Part shown: one piece after another, positions 25,013 to 32,523 of the stretch | How the letters are laid out: each line of letters begins with the position of its first letter | Numbering within the stretch: position 1 is the first letter of the stretch | From: G965220305 sp965220305 | GTDB taxonomy: Bacteria; Chloroflexota; Dehalococcoidia; Lucifugimonadales; UBA3495 | Direction: 5' to 3' | Length of the DNA stretch: 64,000 bases | NCBI GenBank assembly: GCA_965220305.1 | Contig: OZ244817.1 | Location: forward strand, 3,906,001-3,970,000 | Translations under genes and position numbers: made by a program | Notes under the pieces: generated by a model | Databases searched by the model: none | The model's input: only the letters and a program-made list of their open reading frames with translations | What the model was told of the DNA's origin: nothing

Positions 25013-26145
25013 ACGAAATAAATGGGTTGGTGCAGCAGATTCACGCCGCGCCCCAACAGTCGGTGGTGGTGGTGGCCGGAGCCGGGAGCCAGGCGGCATC
25101 CTGGCTGTTGGGGGTTCCCGGGGCCTCCCGCACCCTGATTGAGGTGCTGGTCCCCTATGGTCGCTGGTCCATGGTGGACTTCCTGGGCTACGAGCCGGAG
25201 CAGTACGTTTCCTCGGCCACGGCTCAGGCGATGGCCCGGGCCGCCTACCGCCGGGGCCTCCGGCTCCGGGAGGACGACTCGCCCATACTCGGCCTGTCCT
25301 GCACCGCGACCATAGCTACCGACCGTCCTAAGAGGGGCGATCACCGCTGCCACATCGCCCTTTGGGACGATGCCCAGGTTGCCAGCTATGACCTGGTGCT
25401 GGACAAGGGTAAACGGGACCGCGACGGCGAAGAGGACGTGGTGAGCCGGTTGACCTTGCACGCGCTGGCCCATGCCTGCGGCATCGAGCCCCAATTGCCC
25501 CTCGGGCTGACTTCCGCCGAGCATCCCCAGGTGCAGAGAGCGGCCCACTCGGACCCGGTGCGGAGCCTCTTGAACGGGGATGCCGACACCGTTATGGTGC
25601 AGCCCGACGGCCACGCCATCGAGGGCGCACCGGGACAGGTCAAGGCCCTGCTGCCCGGTTCCTTCAATCCCCTGCACCCGGGCCACCAGGAGCTGGCCCG
25701 GGTAGCATCGGAGGCGTTGGGATGCCCGGTAGTTTTCGAGCTTTCGGTGGTCAACGTGGACAAACCTCCCCTGGCCGAGGAGGAAGTCCGGCAGAGGATG
25801 GGCCAATTCGCCAATAAGGGCAGTTTGGCGCTGACCCGGGCCGAGACCTTTCGCAAGAAGGCCAACTTCTTTCCGGGGACCACCTTTGTCATCGGCGAAG
25901 ACACGGCGGTGCGCCTGGTAGACCCCCGCTATTACGGTGGGTCCGAAGAAGGGATGCTCCAAGCCCTGGCCGAAATGTGGGCCCTGGGATGCCGTTTCCT
26001 GGTGGCCGGCAGGTATCGAGAGGGGGACTTCCAGACCCTGGCAGGAGTGCCCATACCCCAGGGTTTCCGACCCCTATTCCAGGAAATTCCCGAAACGCTT
26101 TTTCGCGCCGACATATCCTCCACCGAATTGCGCTCCCAGGTCTGA
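25009..26145 (+). CDS. CinA-C-like / nucleotidyltransferase (NMNAT-type) fusion protein
   Basis: A 378-residue two-domain protein. Residues 1-160 resemble the C-terminal (NMN deamidase) domain of CinA: VVVVAGAGSQAASWLLGVPG corresponds to its active-site Ser region and LGLSCTATIATD to its later conserved loop. Residues 213-378 form an HIGH-type adenylyltransferase: GSFNPLHPGH at 217-226 binds ATP and ISSTELR at 369-375 is the usual closing motif. NMN deamidase yields nicotinate mononucleotide, the substrate of NaMN adenylyltransferase, so the fusion could couple two consecutive NAD-salvage steps. That pathway role is inference. It overlaps the flavin reductase gene by 4 bases. Confidence 0.75.
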   Translation: MNEINGLVQQIHAAPQQSVVVVAGAGSQAASWLLGVPGASRTLIEVLVPYGRWSMVDFLGYEPEQYVSSATAQAMARAAYRRGLRLREDDSPILGLSCTATIATDRPKRGDHRCHIALWDDAQVASYDLVLDKGKRDRDGEEDVVSRLTLHALAHACGIEPQLPLGLTSAEHPQVQRAAHSDPVRSLLNGDADTVMVQPDGHAIEGAPGQVKALLPGSFNPLHPGHQELARVASEALGCPVVFELSVVNVDKPPLAEEEVRQRMGQFANKGSLALTRAETFRKKANFFPGTTFVIGEDTAVRLVDPRYYGGSEEGMLQALAEMWALGCRFLVAGRYREGDFQTLAGVPIPQGFRPLFQEIPETLFRADISSTELRSQV

Positions 26146-26561
26146 GAGAGCCTTAGCCGAGCGCGGGGCGGCAAGAACGCCCATCAGCCAGTTGGCCGAG
26201 TTCGGGTCTGGTGACCTGGTGGCAGACTCAAGCTCTTTAGGTGTGGCCCAACATTTTGAGTTCGCCGCCGGTGCCCCAGCAAGCTCACTAGGAGCAGGAT
26301 GGGGGACCCGTCACCCCCATCCCAACCTTCCCCCTTCGAGGGGGAAGGGGTTTGCCCTTGCTGCCTGGGTAACCATCCATCATTCCGGCGGAGGCCTGAA
26401 TGATGGTCGGGGGTTGTGGCTTGTCCGTTAGGCTGAGTTGGTCGCTACCCGGAGAATCGAAAGACCCTGGGATGGCTCAGCGTTACGTTGACACCCATTT
26501 TTCCTCGATGATATGATGGCCTGAACACCCCAGTTGCATCGGACCGTTACGCATTGAACGA
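26146..26561. other. Repeat-rich intergenic region before the nuo operon
   Basis: No gene is supported. A hairpin, CCTTCCCCC at 26326-26334 pairing with GGGGGAAGG at 26340-26348, belongs to another class of dispersed 'CCCCCATCC...' repeats. AATCGAAAGACCCTGG at 26456-26471 is a solitary copy of the inverted-repeat end seen at 24306-24321. A clear promoter for nuoA was not identified. Confidence 0.5.
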
Positions 26562-26981
26562 ATGATACATTCCTTAATCCTTCCGCTACAGTCCTTCGAT
26601 GCCAACAATTTTGCCACCAATTGGGCTGCGGTAGCGATTGCCGCGATAATTGGGGCAGCGGCCATCGGCGGTATGTTCGCCGCCTCCCGGGTCCTCTCCT
26701 CCCGGCGGCACTCGGATGTCAAGCTCACGCCCTACGAATGCGGCATCCCGGCGACCCAGTACTCTTGGTCCAACATCAATCTCCGCTTCTATATTTTCGC
26801 CATTCTATTCCTGATATTCGATGTAGAGGCAGTGTTCCTCTTCCCCTGGGCGGTGGTTTTCCTGCAACAGAAGGAGCTGGGTAACGTGGTGCCTTTCTAC
26901 GCGATGGTGCTGTTCCTAGCCGTCCTGTTCTTCGCGATAATTTACGGCTGGAGAAAGGGGGTCTTGGAGTGGCAGAAATAA
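26562..26981 (+). CDS. nuoA: NADH-quinone oxidoreductase subunit A
   Basis: A 139-residue membrane subunit of complex I with three transmembrane helices. The conserved middle loop SDVKLTPYECGIPATQ contains the family's 'YECG' Cys segment, and FYIFAILFLIFDVEAVFLFPWA is the second helix with the buried acidic residues. It opens the operon nuoABCDHIJKLMN and its end overlaps the start of nuoB by 13 bases. The ATG at 26562 has a weak ribosome-binding site and no other start looks better. Confidence 0.93.
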   Translation: MIHSLILPLQSFDANNFATNWAAVAIAAIIGAAAIGGMFAASRVLSSRRHSDVKLTPYECGIPATQYSWSNINLRFYIFAILFLIFDVEAVFLFPWAVVFLQQKELGNVVPFYAMVLFLAVLFFAIIYGWRKGVLEWQK

Positions 26982-27505
26982 CCCTCGGTACGGGTAATAC
27001 GCCGGCGCCCAGTCTGTTCAACCAGGCCCTATCCGGGAAGGTGCCCGGGGTCGTCACCACCACCACCGAGCAGCTATTCGGCATGGCTCGAAAGTCATCC
27101 CTTTGGACCCTCAGCTTCGGCCTGGCCTGCTGCGCCATAGAAATGATGTCCACCTACATGGCCCACCACGATTTCGACCGTTTTGGCGTGGTAACCTGGC
27201 CCTCTCCTCGGCAATCGGACGTGATGATTGTGGCCGGCACGGTGGTCAAGAAGATGGCCGAGCCCATCCGGCTGCTCTACGAGCAAATGCCCGAGCCCAA
27301 ATGGGTCATCGCCATGGGCAGTTGCGCCACCAATGGGGGCCCCTACTACCGCTCCTACTCGGTGGTCATGGGCGTTGACCATATCATCCCGGTGGACGTC
27401 TACGTTCCCGGGTGTCCTCCCCGTCCGGAGGCCCTGTTGTACGGCATAATCAAGCTCCAAGAAAAAGTCATGCAGGACGCCAAGAGTAGTGGCGGAAGAC
27501 AGTAG
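26969..27505 (+). CDS. nuoB: NADH-quinone oxidoreductase subunit B
   Basis: A 178-residue peripheral-arm subunit that holds cluster N2, the last iron-sulfur centre before quinone. Ligands are Cys54 and Cys55 in GLACCAIEMM, Cys119 in MGSCATNGG and Cys149 in VPGCPPRPEA, all present. The GTG at 26969 lies within the end of nuoA and follows GGAGAAAGGGGG. Together with nuoC, nuoD and nuoI it forms the quinone-reducing Q-module. Confidence 0.95.
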   Translation: MAEITLGTGNTPAPSLFNQALSGKVPGVVTTTTEQLFGMARKSSLWTLSFGLACCAIEMMSTYMAHHDFDRFGVVTWPSPRQSDVMIVAGTVVKKMAEPIRLLYEQMPEPKWVIAMGSCATNGGPYYRSYSVVMGVDHIIPVDVYVPGCPPRPEALLYGIIKLQEKVMQDAKSSGGRQ

Positions 27506-27530
27506 CAGCCAGCCGGCAGGTGGCGCTCAC

Positions 27531-27574
27531 ACCCCTCCCTCTTCCCCTCCCGCCGGAGAGGAAAACGGAGGGGT
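27531..27574. repeat. Palindromic repeat between nuoB and nuoC
   Basis: ACCCCTCC at 27531-27538 pairs with GGAGGGGT at 27567-27574, enclosing a second, smaller inverted repeat (CCCTCC...GGAGAGG). The 3' arm doubles as the Shine-Dalgarno of nuoC, so the hairpin would mask the nuoC start in the messenger. Confidence 0.55.
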
Positions 27575-27578
27575 TGAT

Positions 27579-28055
27579 GTGTTGGCCTCGTTGACCCAGC
27601 CCAGGCGGGAGCTTCTGGAACTGGCCGGGCGGCTGTTGGAAGAATTCGCTCCCCAGCCTGGAGCGCTGGACGACCTACCCCAACTCCTAGTCCAGCCCGG
27701 GCAAGTCGACGCTGTCTGTCGCATAGCAAAGGACGACCCCCAGCTAGACTGCAAGCTGCTCCTGTGCTTGACCTGCGTGGACTACCAGGAATACTTGCAG
27801 GTGGTATACTTCCTCCACTCCTTGGAGCGGGAACAGACCCTGGTAGTCAAGGCGGACGTGCCCTACGCAGACCCCCGGCTCCCTTCCGTCGCCTCGGTGT
27901 GGCAGGCTGCCGATTGGTACGAGCGCGAGGCCCACGACCTTTTCGGGGTCGTCTTCGATGGACACCCAGGGCTTACTCCCCTGCTCCTTTACGAAGAGTT
28001 TGAAGGCTATCCCGGGCGTAAGGAATACCCATTCTACGAGTACCAGGAGTTCTAG
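27579..28055 (+). CDS. nuoC: NADH-quinone oxidoreductase subunit C
   Basis: A subunit of about 158 residues of the complex I Q-module. The 30-kDa signature is near the C-terminus: WYEREAHDLFGVVFDGHPG, then LLYEEFEGYPGRKEYPF. I prefer GTG 27579 because GGAGGGG lies 5 bases upstream and the conserved domain starts soon after. The frame remains open to a GTG at 27489, which would add 30 residues (rich in Pro, Ser and Gly) encoded by the palindromic repeat. That longer form would overlap nuoB by 17 bases. Confidence 0.88.
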   Translation: MLASLTQPRRELLELAGRLLEEFAPQPGALDDLPQLLVQPGQVDAVCRIAKDDPQLDCKLLLCLTCVDYQEYLQVVYFLHSLEREQTLVVKADVPYADPRLPSVASVWQAADWYEREAHDLFGVVFDGHPGLTPLLLYEEFEGYPGRKEYPFYEYQEF

Positions 28056-28061
28056 CGACCT

Positions 28062-28307
28062 TTGAAAAGCGTGCTTCTGACCGCCCGAGTCGTTTGGGAA
28101 GAGGGCCGGTACGTGGCTAGCGTAGAAACCCTGGAGTTGGAAGCCGTTGGCGACTCGGTGCGCGAAGCCCAGGACGAATTGGTGGCAGCCCTTCGCGGGT
28201 GGATCGAAGCCCAGGACACCCTGGGCAACCTGGAAGAGACCTTGACTCGGGCTGGCTACGAAGGCGTGGACGAGGATACTGAGTTGCAATTGGAATTCGT
28301 GGAGTAG
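28062..28307 (+). CDS. HicB-like small protein embedded in the nuo operon (first copy)
   Basis: An 81-residue protein resembling HicB-family partial-RNase-H-fold antitoxins: VLLTARVVWEEGRYVASVET is the first beta hairpin, VGDSVREAQDELVAALRGWI is the 'GDTxEEAxxxxxEAI' helix, and an acidic tail follows. No C-terminal DNA-binding domain and no HicA toxin gene are present. It begins with TTG 6 bases after nuoC (GTG 28071 is an alternative). The position inside a respiratory operon suggests co-expression with complex I, but no function can be assigned. Confidence 0.68.
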   Translation: MKSVLLTARVVWEEGRYVASVETLELEAVGDSVREAQDELVAALRGWIEAQDTLGNLEETLTRAGYEGVDEDTELQLEFVE

Positions 28308-28340
28308 TCGAACTCTGAGGGGCAAGGGTGTCTGATTGGC

Positions 28341-28610
28341 ATGGACCGGATAGTCTACCAGATTGAAGAATCCCGGGATGGTGCGTCCCACATGGCCTAT
28401 TGCCCGGAATTGGTCGTCACCGCTTTTGGAGACAGCCCGGAACAGGCCAAGGAAAGCCTGCGATTGGAGATTTCCCGCTACCTGGAAGACTGTGAGGAAC
28501 TTGGCATACTGGATGAGGTGCTGATAGAAGCCGGCTTCTACGATAATGACGAGGTCTGGATGAGCAGTAGGGTCGTTCCTCCCAAGGAGCCGAAGATCAC
28601 CTTTATTTAG
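28341..28610 (+). CDS. HicB-like small protein embedded in the nuo operon (second copy)
   Basis: An 89-residue relative of the preceding protein, with MDRIVYQIEESRDGASHMAY as the beta hairpin, CPELVVTAFGDSPEQAKESL as the conserved 'PEL...GDSPEEA' segment and a short tail. The two share fold and the acidic run before 'AGFYD' or 'AGYEG' but differ in most positions, so the duplication is old. Again no HicA partner is found. It lies 33 bases after the first copy and about 107 bases before nuoD, all in one direction. Confidence 0.72.
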   Translation: MDRIVYQIEESRDGASHMAYCPELVVTAFGDSPEQAKESLRLEISRYLEDCEELGILDEVLIEAGFYDNDEVWMSSRVVPPKEPKITFI

Positions 28611-28716
28611 CGCGGTTTTGCCCATAGTTGAGCAACTGAGCAGGCGTAAGGTATGGGCCGAGGCGGTAGCATTCTGCATCGGACAACGGAAGTAGCCTCA
28701 GCGGCCCAAGCAAACG

Positions 28717-29847
28717 ATGGTTGAAAGTAGAGAAGAAATAATAGCGGGGGCCCAGCCCCTCGAAATGCTCCTCAACATGGGGCCCCAACACCCCTCCACC
28801 CACGGGGTGTTCCGCATGGTGCTCTGGGTCGATGGCGAGAAAATCGTCAAGGCCGAGTCCCATATCGGCTACCTGCACCGGGGGGCCGAAAAGCTCTGCG
28901 AAGGGGAGCAGTACCACCAGATAATCACCTTGTTCGACCGCCTTGACTACCTGGCAAACTTCAATAACGAGCTGATTTTCTGCCAGGCCGTGGAAAAGTT
29001 AATGGGGCTGGAGGTGCCCGAGCGGGCTGATTACGTGCGGGTTATCCTCTGCGAACTCAACCGCATCGCCAGCCACCTGCTCTACGTTGGGACCATTGGC
29101 CTGGACGCCGGTGCCATGACTCCCACCATGTTCGCCTTTCGGGGCCGGGAACGGATTCAGGCCCTGTTTGAGGCGGTCTCCGGCGCCCGCATGATGCACA
29201 ACTACTTCCGCATCGGCGGGCTCAAGGAAGACCTCCCGGACAACTTCTCCCAAATGGTGGCGGAACTGCTGCCCATGCTGCGGGAGGACGTGGCCGAGAG
29301 CGATAAGATACTGACCTTCAACGAGATATTCCTGTCCCGGCTCAAGGACGTGGGGACCATCTCCGCTGCCGACGCCGTGGATTTTGGCCTTACAGGGCCC
29401 TGCCTGCGGGGTTGCGGCGTGGAATACGACGTGCGAAAGGCCCAGCCCTACTCCATCTACGACCGCTTCGATTTCGAGGTCCCGGTGGGATTGGACGGCG
29501 ACTGCTGGGACCGGCATTGGGTGCGGATACAGGAGATGTACCAGTCTTTGCGCATTGTCGAGCAGGCCCTGGAGCAGATGCCCGATGGTCCGGTTGTTTC
29601 CTCCCTGGGGCGTCGCCTAATCCGCCCGGCTGCCGGGGAAGTGTACGTGCGGGCGGAAAATCCCCGGGGTGAGATTGGCGTGTACCTGGTCAGCAACGGC
29701 GCGGACCGGCCCTACCGGGTGAAGGTGCGGCCCCCGTCCTTCTGCAACCTTTCCGCGTTGGAGAAATTGCTGACTGATTCCTGGATTGCCGACTCGGTGG
29801 TGATATTAGGCTCGCTGGACATCGTTTTGGGGGAGGTAGACCGCTAG
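28717..29847 (+). CDS. nuoD: NADH-quinone oxidoreductase subunit D
   Basis: A 376-residue, 49-kDa-type subunit that forms the quinone pocket with nuoB. GPQHPSTHG at residues 22-30 holds the quinone-contacting His, and HIGYLHRGAEKLCE, FDRLDYL and the C-terminal FCNLSALEKLLTDSWIADSV segment followed by ILGSLDIVLGEVDR are all typical. It is separate from nuoC, not a CD fusion. The stop codon shares one base with the GTG start of nuoH, so translation is coupled. Confidence 0.95.
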   Translation: MVESREEIIAGAQPLEMLLNMGPQHPSTHGVFRMVLWVDGEKIVKAESHIGYLHRGAEKLCEGEQYHQIITLFDRLDYLANFNNELIFCQAVEKLMGLEVPERADYVRVILCELNRIASHLLYVGTIGLDAGAMTPTMFAFRGRERIQALFEAVSGARMMHNYFRIGGLKEDLPDNFSQMVAELLPMLREDVAESDKILTFNEIFLSRLKDVGTISAADAVDFGLTGPCLRGCGVEYDVRKAQPYSIYDRFDFEVPVGLDGDCWDRHWVRIQEMYQSLRIVEQALEQMPDGPVVSSLGRRLIRPAAGEVYVRAENPRGEIGVYLVSNGADRPYRVKVRPPSFCNLSALEKLLTDSWIADSVVILGSLDIVLGEVDR

Positions 29848-30974
29848 TGTTTGCTCCCTTGCCCTTGGTGGTCAACCTGGTGGACCTGGCGTGGATCGCC
29901 ATCGGGCTCCTGGTATTGTTCACGGTGCTGTCAATGGTTGTCCTGTCCCTGGTCTGGTTGGAGCGCAAGGCCCTCGGTCGGCTGCAACTGCGGCTGGGGC
30001 CCACCAGGACCGGGCCCATGGGGCTGATGCAGCCCGTGGCCGACGCCGTCAAGCTGCTGTTGAAGGAAGACATTATCCCCTCCTCCTCGGACAAGGCCAT
30101 ATTTTACGTGGCCCCGGTCATCGTCATGATTTCCGCCTTCATGATATGGGTCACCATTCCAGGGGCCCAGAACGCGGTGCTGCGGAATTTGGACCTGGGG
30201 TTGTTTTACATAACGGCTTTTGCCGTGGTGGGCATCCTGGGCTTGGTTCTGGCTGGCTGGGGATCGGCCAATAAGTATGGCGTGATGGGGGGCTTGCGGT
30301 CCGCAGCCCAACTAATCAGCTACGAAATTCCGATAATCTTGATCGTGGTCTCCGTGGCCATGCTATCCCAATCTCTGGACCTGCAGGTGATCGTTAGCGA
30401 CCAAAGCGGTCTGCCCTACATTGCTGTACTTCCCCTGGGGTTCGTTATTTTCTTCATATCCGGGCTGGCCGAAGTTGGGCGCACCCCCTTCGACATTTAC
30501 CATGCCGAGTCGGAGATTGTCGGCGGCCCATTCGTGGAGTATAGCGGGGCTCACTGGGCGGTGTTCTTTCTGGCCGAGTACATCAATACCTTTGCCGTAG
30601 CTGCCCTGGCAACGTTGATGTTCCTGGGCGGTTGGCTCGGGCCTGGCCTACCGGACATCGTATGGTTCCTGCTCAAGGTGTACGCTGTAATCCTGGTAAT
30701 CTTCTGGGTTCGGGGCACCCTCCCCCGCCTGCGTATTGACCAGCTAATGGCCTTCGCCTGGAAGGTGCTGGTGCCCCTGTCCTTTTATGCTATCCTGATA
30801 ACCGCCGTCTACCTGTTCTACGATTGGCCGGTATGGACGTTGACCTTAATGTCATTGGCCGGTCTGCTGGTGGTGGGTTTCCTGGTTTACCAGCGCATGA
30901 GCGCCCCGGCCCGCCGAGTCGCCGAAGTGCGGGCCCGCGCCGAGAGGTTGCAGGCGCGCGGGAATGTGGTGTAG
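29847..30974 (+). CDS. nuoH: NADH-quinone oxidoreductase subunit H
   Basis: A 375-residue membrane subunit with about eight helices that joins the Q-module to the proton-pumping arm. Conserved segments: ERKALGRLQLRLGPTRTGP near the N-terminus, DAVKLLLKEDIIP, and GLAEVGRTPFDIYHAESEIV with the acidic quinone-channel loop. The GTG start has GGGGGAGGT upstream and shares one base with the nuoD stop. The Arg-rich C-terminal tail of about 25 residues is an extension beyond the core. Confidence 0.94.
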   Translation: MFAPLPLVVNLVDLAWIAIGLLVLFTVLSMVVLSLVWLERKALGRLQLRLGPTRTGPMGLMQPVADAVKLLLKEDIIPSSSDKAIFYVAPVIVMISAFMIWVTIPGAQNAVLRNLDLGLFYITAFAVVGILGLVLAGWGSANKYGVMGGLRSAAQLISYEIPIILIVVSVAMLSQSLDLQVIVSDQSGLPYIAVLPLGFVIFFISGLAEVGRTPFDIYHAESEIVGGPFVEYSGAHWAVFFLAEYINTFAVAALATLMFLGGWLGPGLPDIVWFLLKVYAVILVIFWVRGTLPRLRIDQLMAFAWKVLVPLSFYAILITAVYLFYDWPVWTLTLMSLAGLLVVGFLVYQRMSAPARRVAEVRARAERLQARGNVV

Positions 30975-30999
30975 TAGCGGGGCGTCCTGCAAGCTAGGG

Positions 31000-31100
31000 G
31001 ATAGGCCGGGAGTTTGCCAGATGTGTAATAGCACCAAGGTTGTTCCCCCGCAGAGGCGGAGATAGGCCGGGAGTTTGTCTAATGTTTAATAGCATCAAGG
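31000..31100 (+). repeat. Tandem duplication of the nuoI translation start region
   Basis: Two 40-bp units, 31000-31039 and 31061-31100, agree at 35 positions. Each contains GATAGGCCGGGAG (with a Shine-Dalgarno) and then an ATG 8-9 bases later, at 31021 and 31082. The second ATG is the start of nuoI. The first opens a 14-codon frame. Confidence 0.7.
31021..31065 (+). CDS. Possible 14-residue upstream peptide before nuoI
   Basis: ATG at 31021, in the first copy of the duplicated start region, opens a frame coding MCNSTKVVPPQRRR. It ends at TAG 31063-31065, inside the second copy and just before the nuoI ribosome-binding site. Having a ribosome-binding site copied from nuoI, it is likely to be translated. 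It may feed ribosomes to nuoI or simply be a by-product of the duplication. Confidence 0.3.
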   Translation: MCNSTKVVPPQRRR

Positions 31101-31639
31101 GTATGCTGCTCACCCTGAAGTCAACGGGCAAGGGGCTGCGGAAGCCGGTGACCCAGCAGTACCCCACGGCCCCCACGCCGGTACAGAACAGGTTCATGGG
31201 TTTCCCCGCGTTGACCTGGGATGGGGATGTGGGGGAGCCCTTCTGCACCGGGTGCATGGTGTGTATCCGTAACTGCCCCACCCAGTGCATGTCCGCCAGC
31301 ATGAAGGACAACCCGCTGAACGCCGAGGGGCAGAGTCGCCGGCGAAAAATTGTCGACTACTTCGAAATCAACCTGAATCGGTGTATACTGTGCGGGATTT
31401 GTGTCGAGCTGTGCAATTTTGACGCAATCGTCATGAGCCACGAGCACGAGATGAGCACTTACCAGAGGAACGGCGACCGGGTGGATTTGCCGGGATTGTT
31501 GGACATCGGCAAGAAGTACCAGGACCTGACCGATTGGGTACCGCCCTCGGTATTGGAGAAGCAGAGGAAGGATGCTGAGGCGGCCAAGGCCGCGGCGGTG
31601 GCCGCGAGTTCCAGCGCCACTGAAGAGCCATCCGCTTAG
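31082..31639 (+). CDS. nuoI: NADH-quinone oxidoreductase subunit I (2x[4Fe-4S])
   Basis: A 185-residue ferredoxin-like subunit carrying clusters N6a and N6b. The first motif has Cys55, Cys58, Cys61 and Cys65 (CTGCMVCIRNCP) and the second Cys101, Cys104, Cys107 and Cys111 (CILCGICVELC). An Ala-rich C-terminal tail of 25 residues follows the fold. ATG 31082 has GGGAG upstream; the frame is open further left to TTG 31040 without support. In a complex without NuoEFG this subunit would be the entry point for electrons from the soluble donor. Confidence 0.93.
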   Translation: MFNSIKGMLLTLKSTGKGLRKPVTQQYPTAPTPVQNRFMGFPALTWDGDVGEPFCTGCMVCIRNCPTQCMSASMKDNPLNAEGQSRRRKIVDYFEINLNRCILCGICVELCNFDAIVMSHEHEMSTYQRNGDRVDLPGLLDIGKKYQDLTDWVPPSVLEKQRKDAEAAKAAAVAASSSATEEPSA

Positions 31640-31656
31640 ATTCAGGCGAATGCACT

Positions 31657-31929
31657 ATGCCCAGACGTGAAGACGAGTGGCGACAAATTCAGACCGGCAG
31701 GCACGTGCCCTATTGCACCTGCCGCGAATGCACGGCGCGAAAGCTGGGGCCACGGAGACAAGGGCTAGTTGGTTGGCTCAAGAGCAGGAAGGTTGGTAAG
31801 GAAAAGGCAAAGAGCCATCCCGTAAACTGTAGTTGCGCTACCTGCACCTTGCTGCGTTCGGTGGGTAGCTTGGACGAGACTCCCCGAGACAAGGGGCGCA
31901 TCTTCAAAAAGCTCTTTGGTAAGACCTAG
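31657..31929 (+). CDS. Small protein with two HxxxCxCxxC motifs, unknown function
   Basis: A 90-residue basic protein between nuoI and nuoJ in the same direction. It contains the same ligand pattern twice: His16, Cys20, Cys22, Cys25 (HVPYCTCRECTARKLG) and His54, Cys58, Cys60, Cys63 (HPVNCSCATCTLLRS), joined by a Lys/Arg-rich linker. This looks like two zinc or iron-sulfur binding modules made by internal duplication. I do not recognise the family. With no transmembrane segment, it would sit on the cytoplasmic side. Its place beside the ferredoxin-like NuoI makes an electron-donor or assembly role thinkable, but that is speculation. Confidence 0.65.
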   Translation: MPRREDEWRQIQTGRHVPYCTCRECTARKLGPRRQGLVGWLKSRKVGKEKAKSHPVNCSCATCTLLRSVGSLDETPRDKGRIFKKLFGKT

Positions 31930-31940
31930 TATCCGGAGTT

Positions 31941-32036
31941 ATGGCTAGCCAAGCGCATTTGAAATTTTTCAAGAGTGCCATCTATAGGGGCTGCCGTATC
32001 GGCGGCCCATTCTATGCGGGGAAGCTGCGCCGATGA
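31941..32036 (+). CDS. Possible 31-residue peptide coupled to nuoJ
   Basis: ATG 31941 opens a frame coding a basic, aromatic 31-residue peptide (MASQAHLKFFKSAIYRG...). Its TGA stop overlaps the ATG of nuoJ in an ATGA arrangement typical of coupled genes. GGAG lies only 2 bases before the ATG, which is too close for a good site. No homologue is known to me; it may be a chance frame. Confidence 0.25.
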   Translation: MASQAHLKFFKSAIYRGCRIGGPFYAGKLRR

Positions 32037-32521
32037 CGTGGCTTTTTCTACTGCTTGCCGTAGTCACCCTGGCGGGGGGGCTGGGTGTGGTGGTGACACG
32101 GAACGTGGTCCACGCCGCCCTTTACCTGCTCCTGTCCCTGCTGGCGGTGGCCGGGATATACCTGCTGCTTTTCACGGAGTTTCTGGCCTTGGTGCAGGTG
32201 CTAATCTACGGCGGCGCAATCATCATTGTGGTGCTCTTCGCGGTAATGCTCACCCGGACTGCGGAGTACCCCTACATTTCTGACAACGCTCAGTGGCCCC
32301 TGGCAATTATCGCCGCCCTCGCGGTGGCTGCCATGCTCGGAATCTCCTTCTGGTTGGGAGCGGGGGGCGATTCTAGTCCGCAGAGCCCCGCCTTTAGTGG
32401 ACTGGCAAACTCCCTCTTCACCCGGTGGGCCATCCCCTTTGAGATTGCATCTCTGGTGCTGCTGGTTGCCCTTATCGGGGCCATAATCATCGCCCGCGGC
32501 GGTGGGGGAGAGAGTCGCTAG
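32033..32521 (+). CDS. nuoJ: NADH-quinone oxidoreductase subunit J
   Basis: A 162-residue membrane subunit with five helices. VVTRNVVHAALYLLLSLLAV and ALVQVLIYGGAIIIVVLFA are the conserved helices 2 and 3, the latter with the pi-bulge Tyr-Gly region. The C-terminal tail is short. The ATG at 32033 is preceded by GGGGAAG. Start and stop spacing to nuoK is 2 bases. Confidence 0.92.
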   Translation: MTWLFLLLAVVTLAGGLGVVVTRNVVHAALYLLLSLLAVAGIYLLLFTEFLALVQVLIYGGAIIIVVLFAVMLTRTAEYPYISDNAQWPLAIIAALAVAAMLGISFWLGAGGDSSPQSPAFSGLANSLFTRWAIPFEIASLVLLVALIGAIIIARGGGGESR

Positions 32522-32523
32522 GT

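Noticed and set aside
27489..27578. An N-terminal extension of NuoC from GTG 27489
   Set aside because: It is encoded by a palindromic repeat, is low in complexity, and a better start with a good ribosome-binding site lies at 27579.
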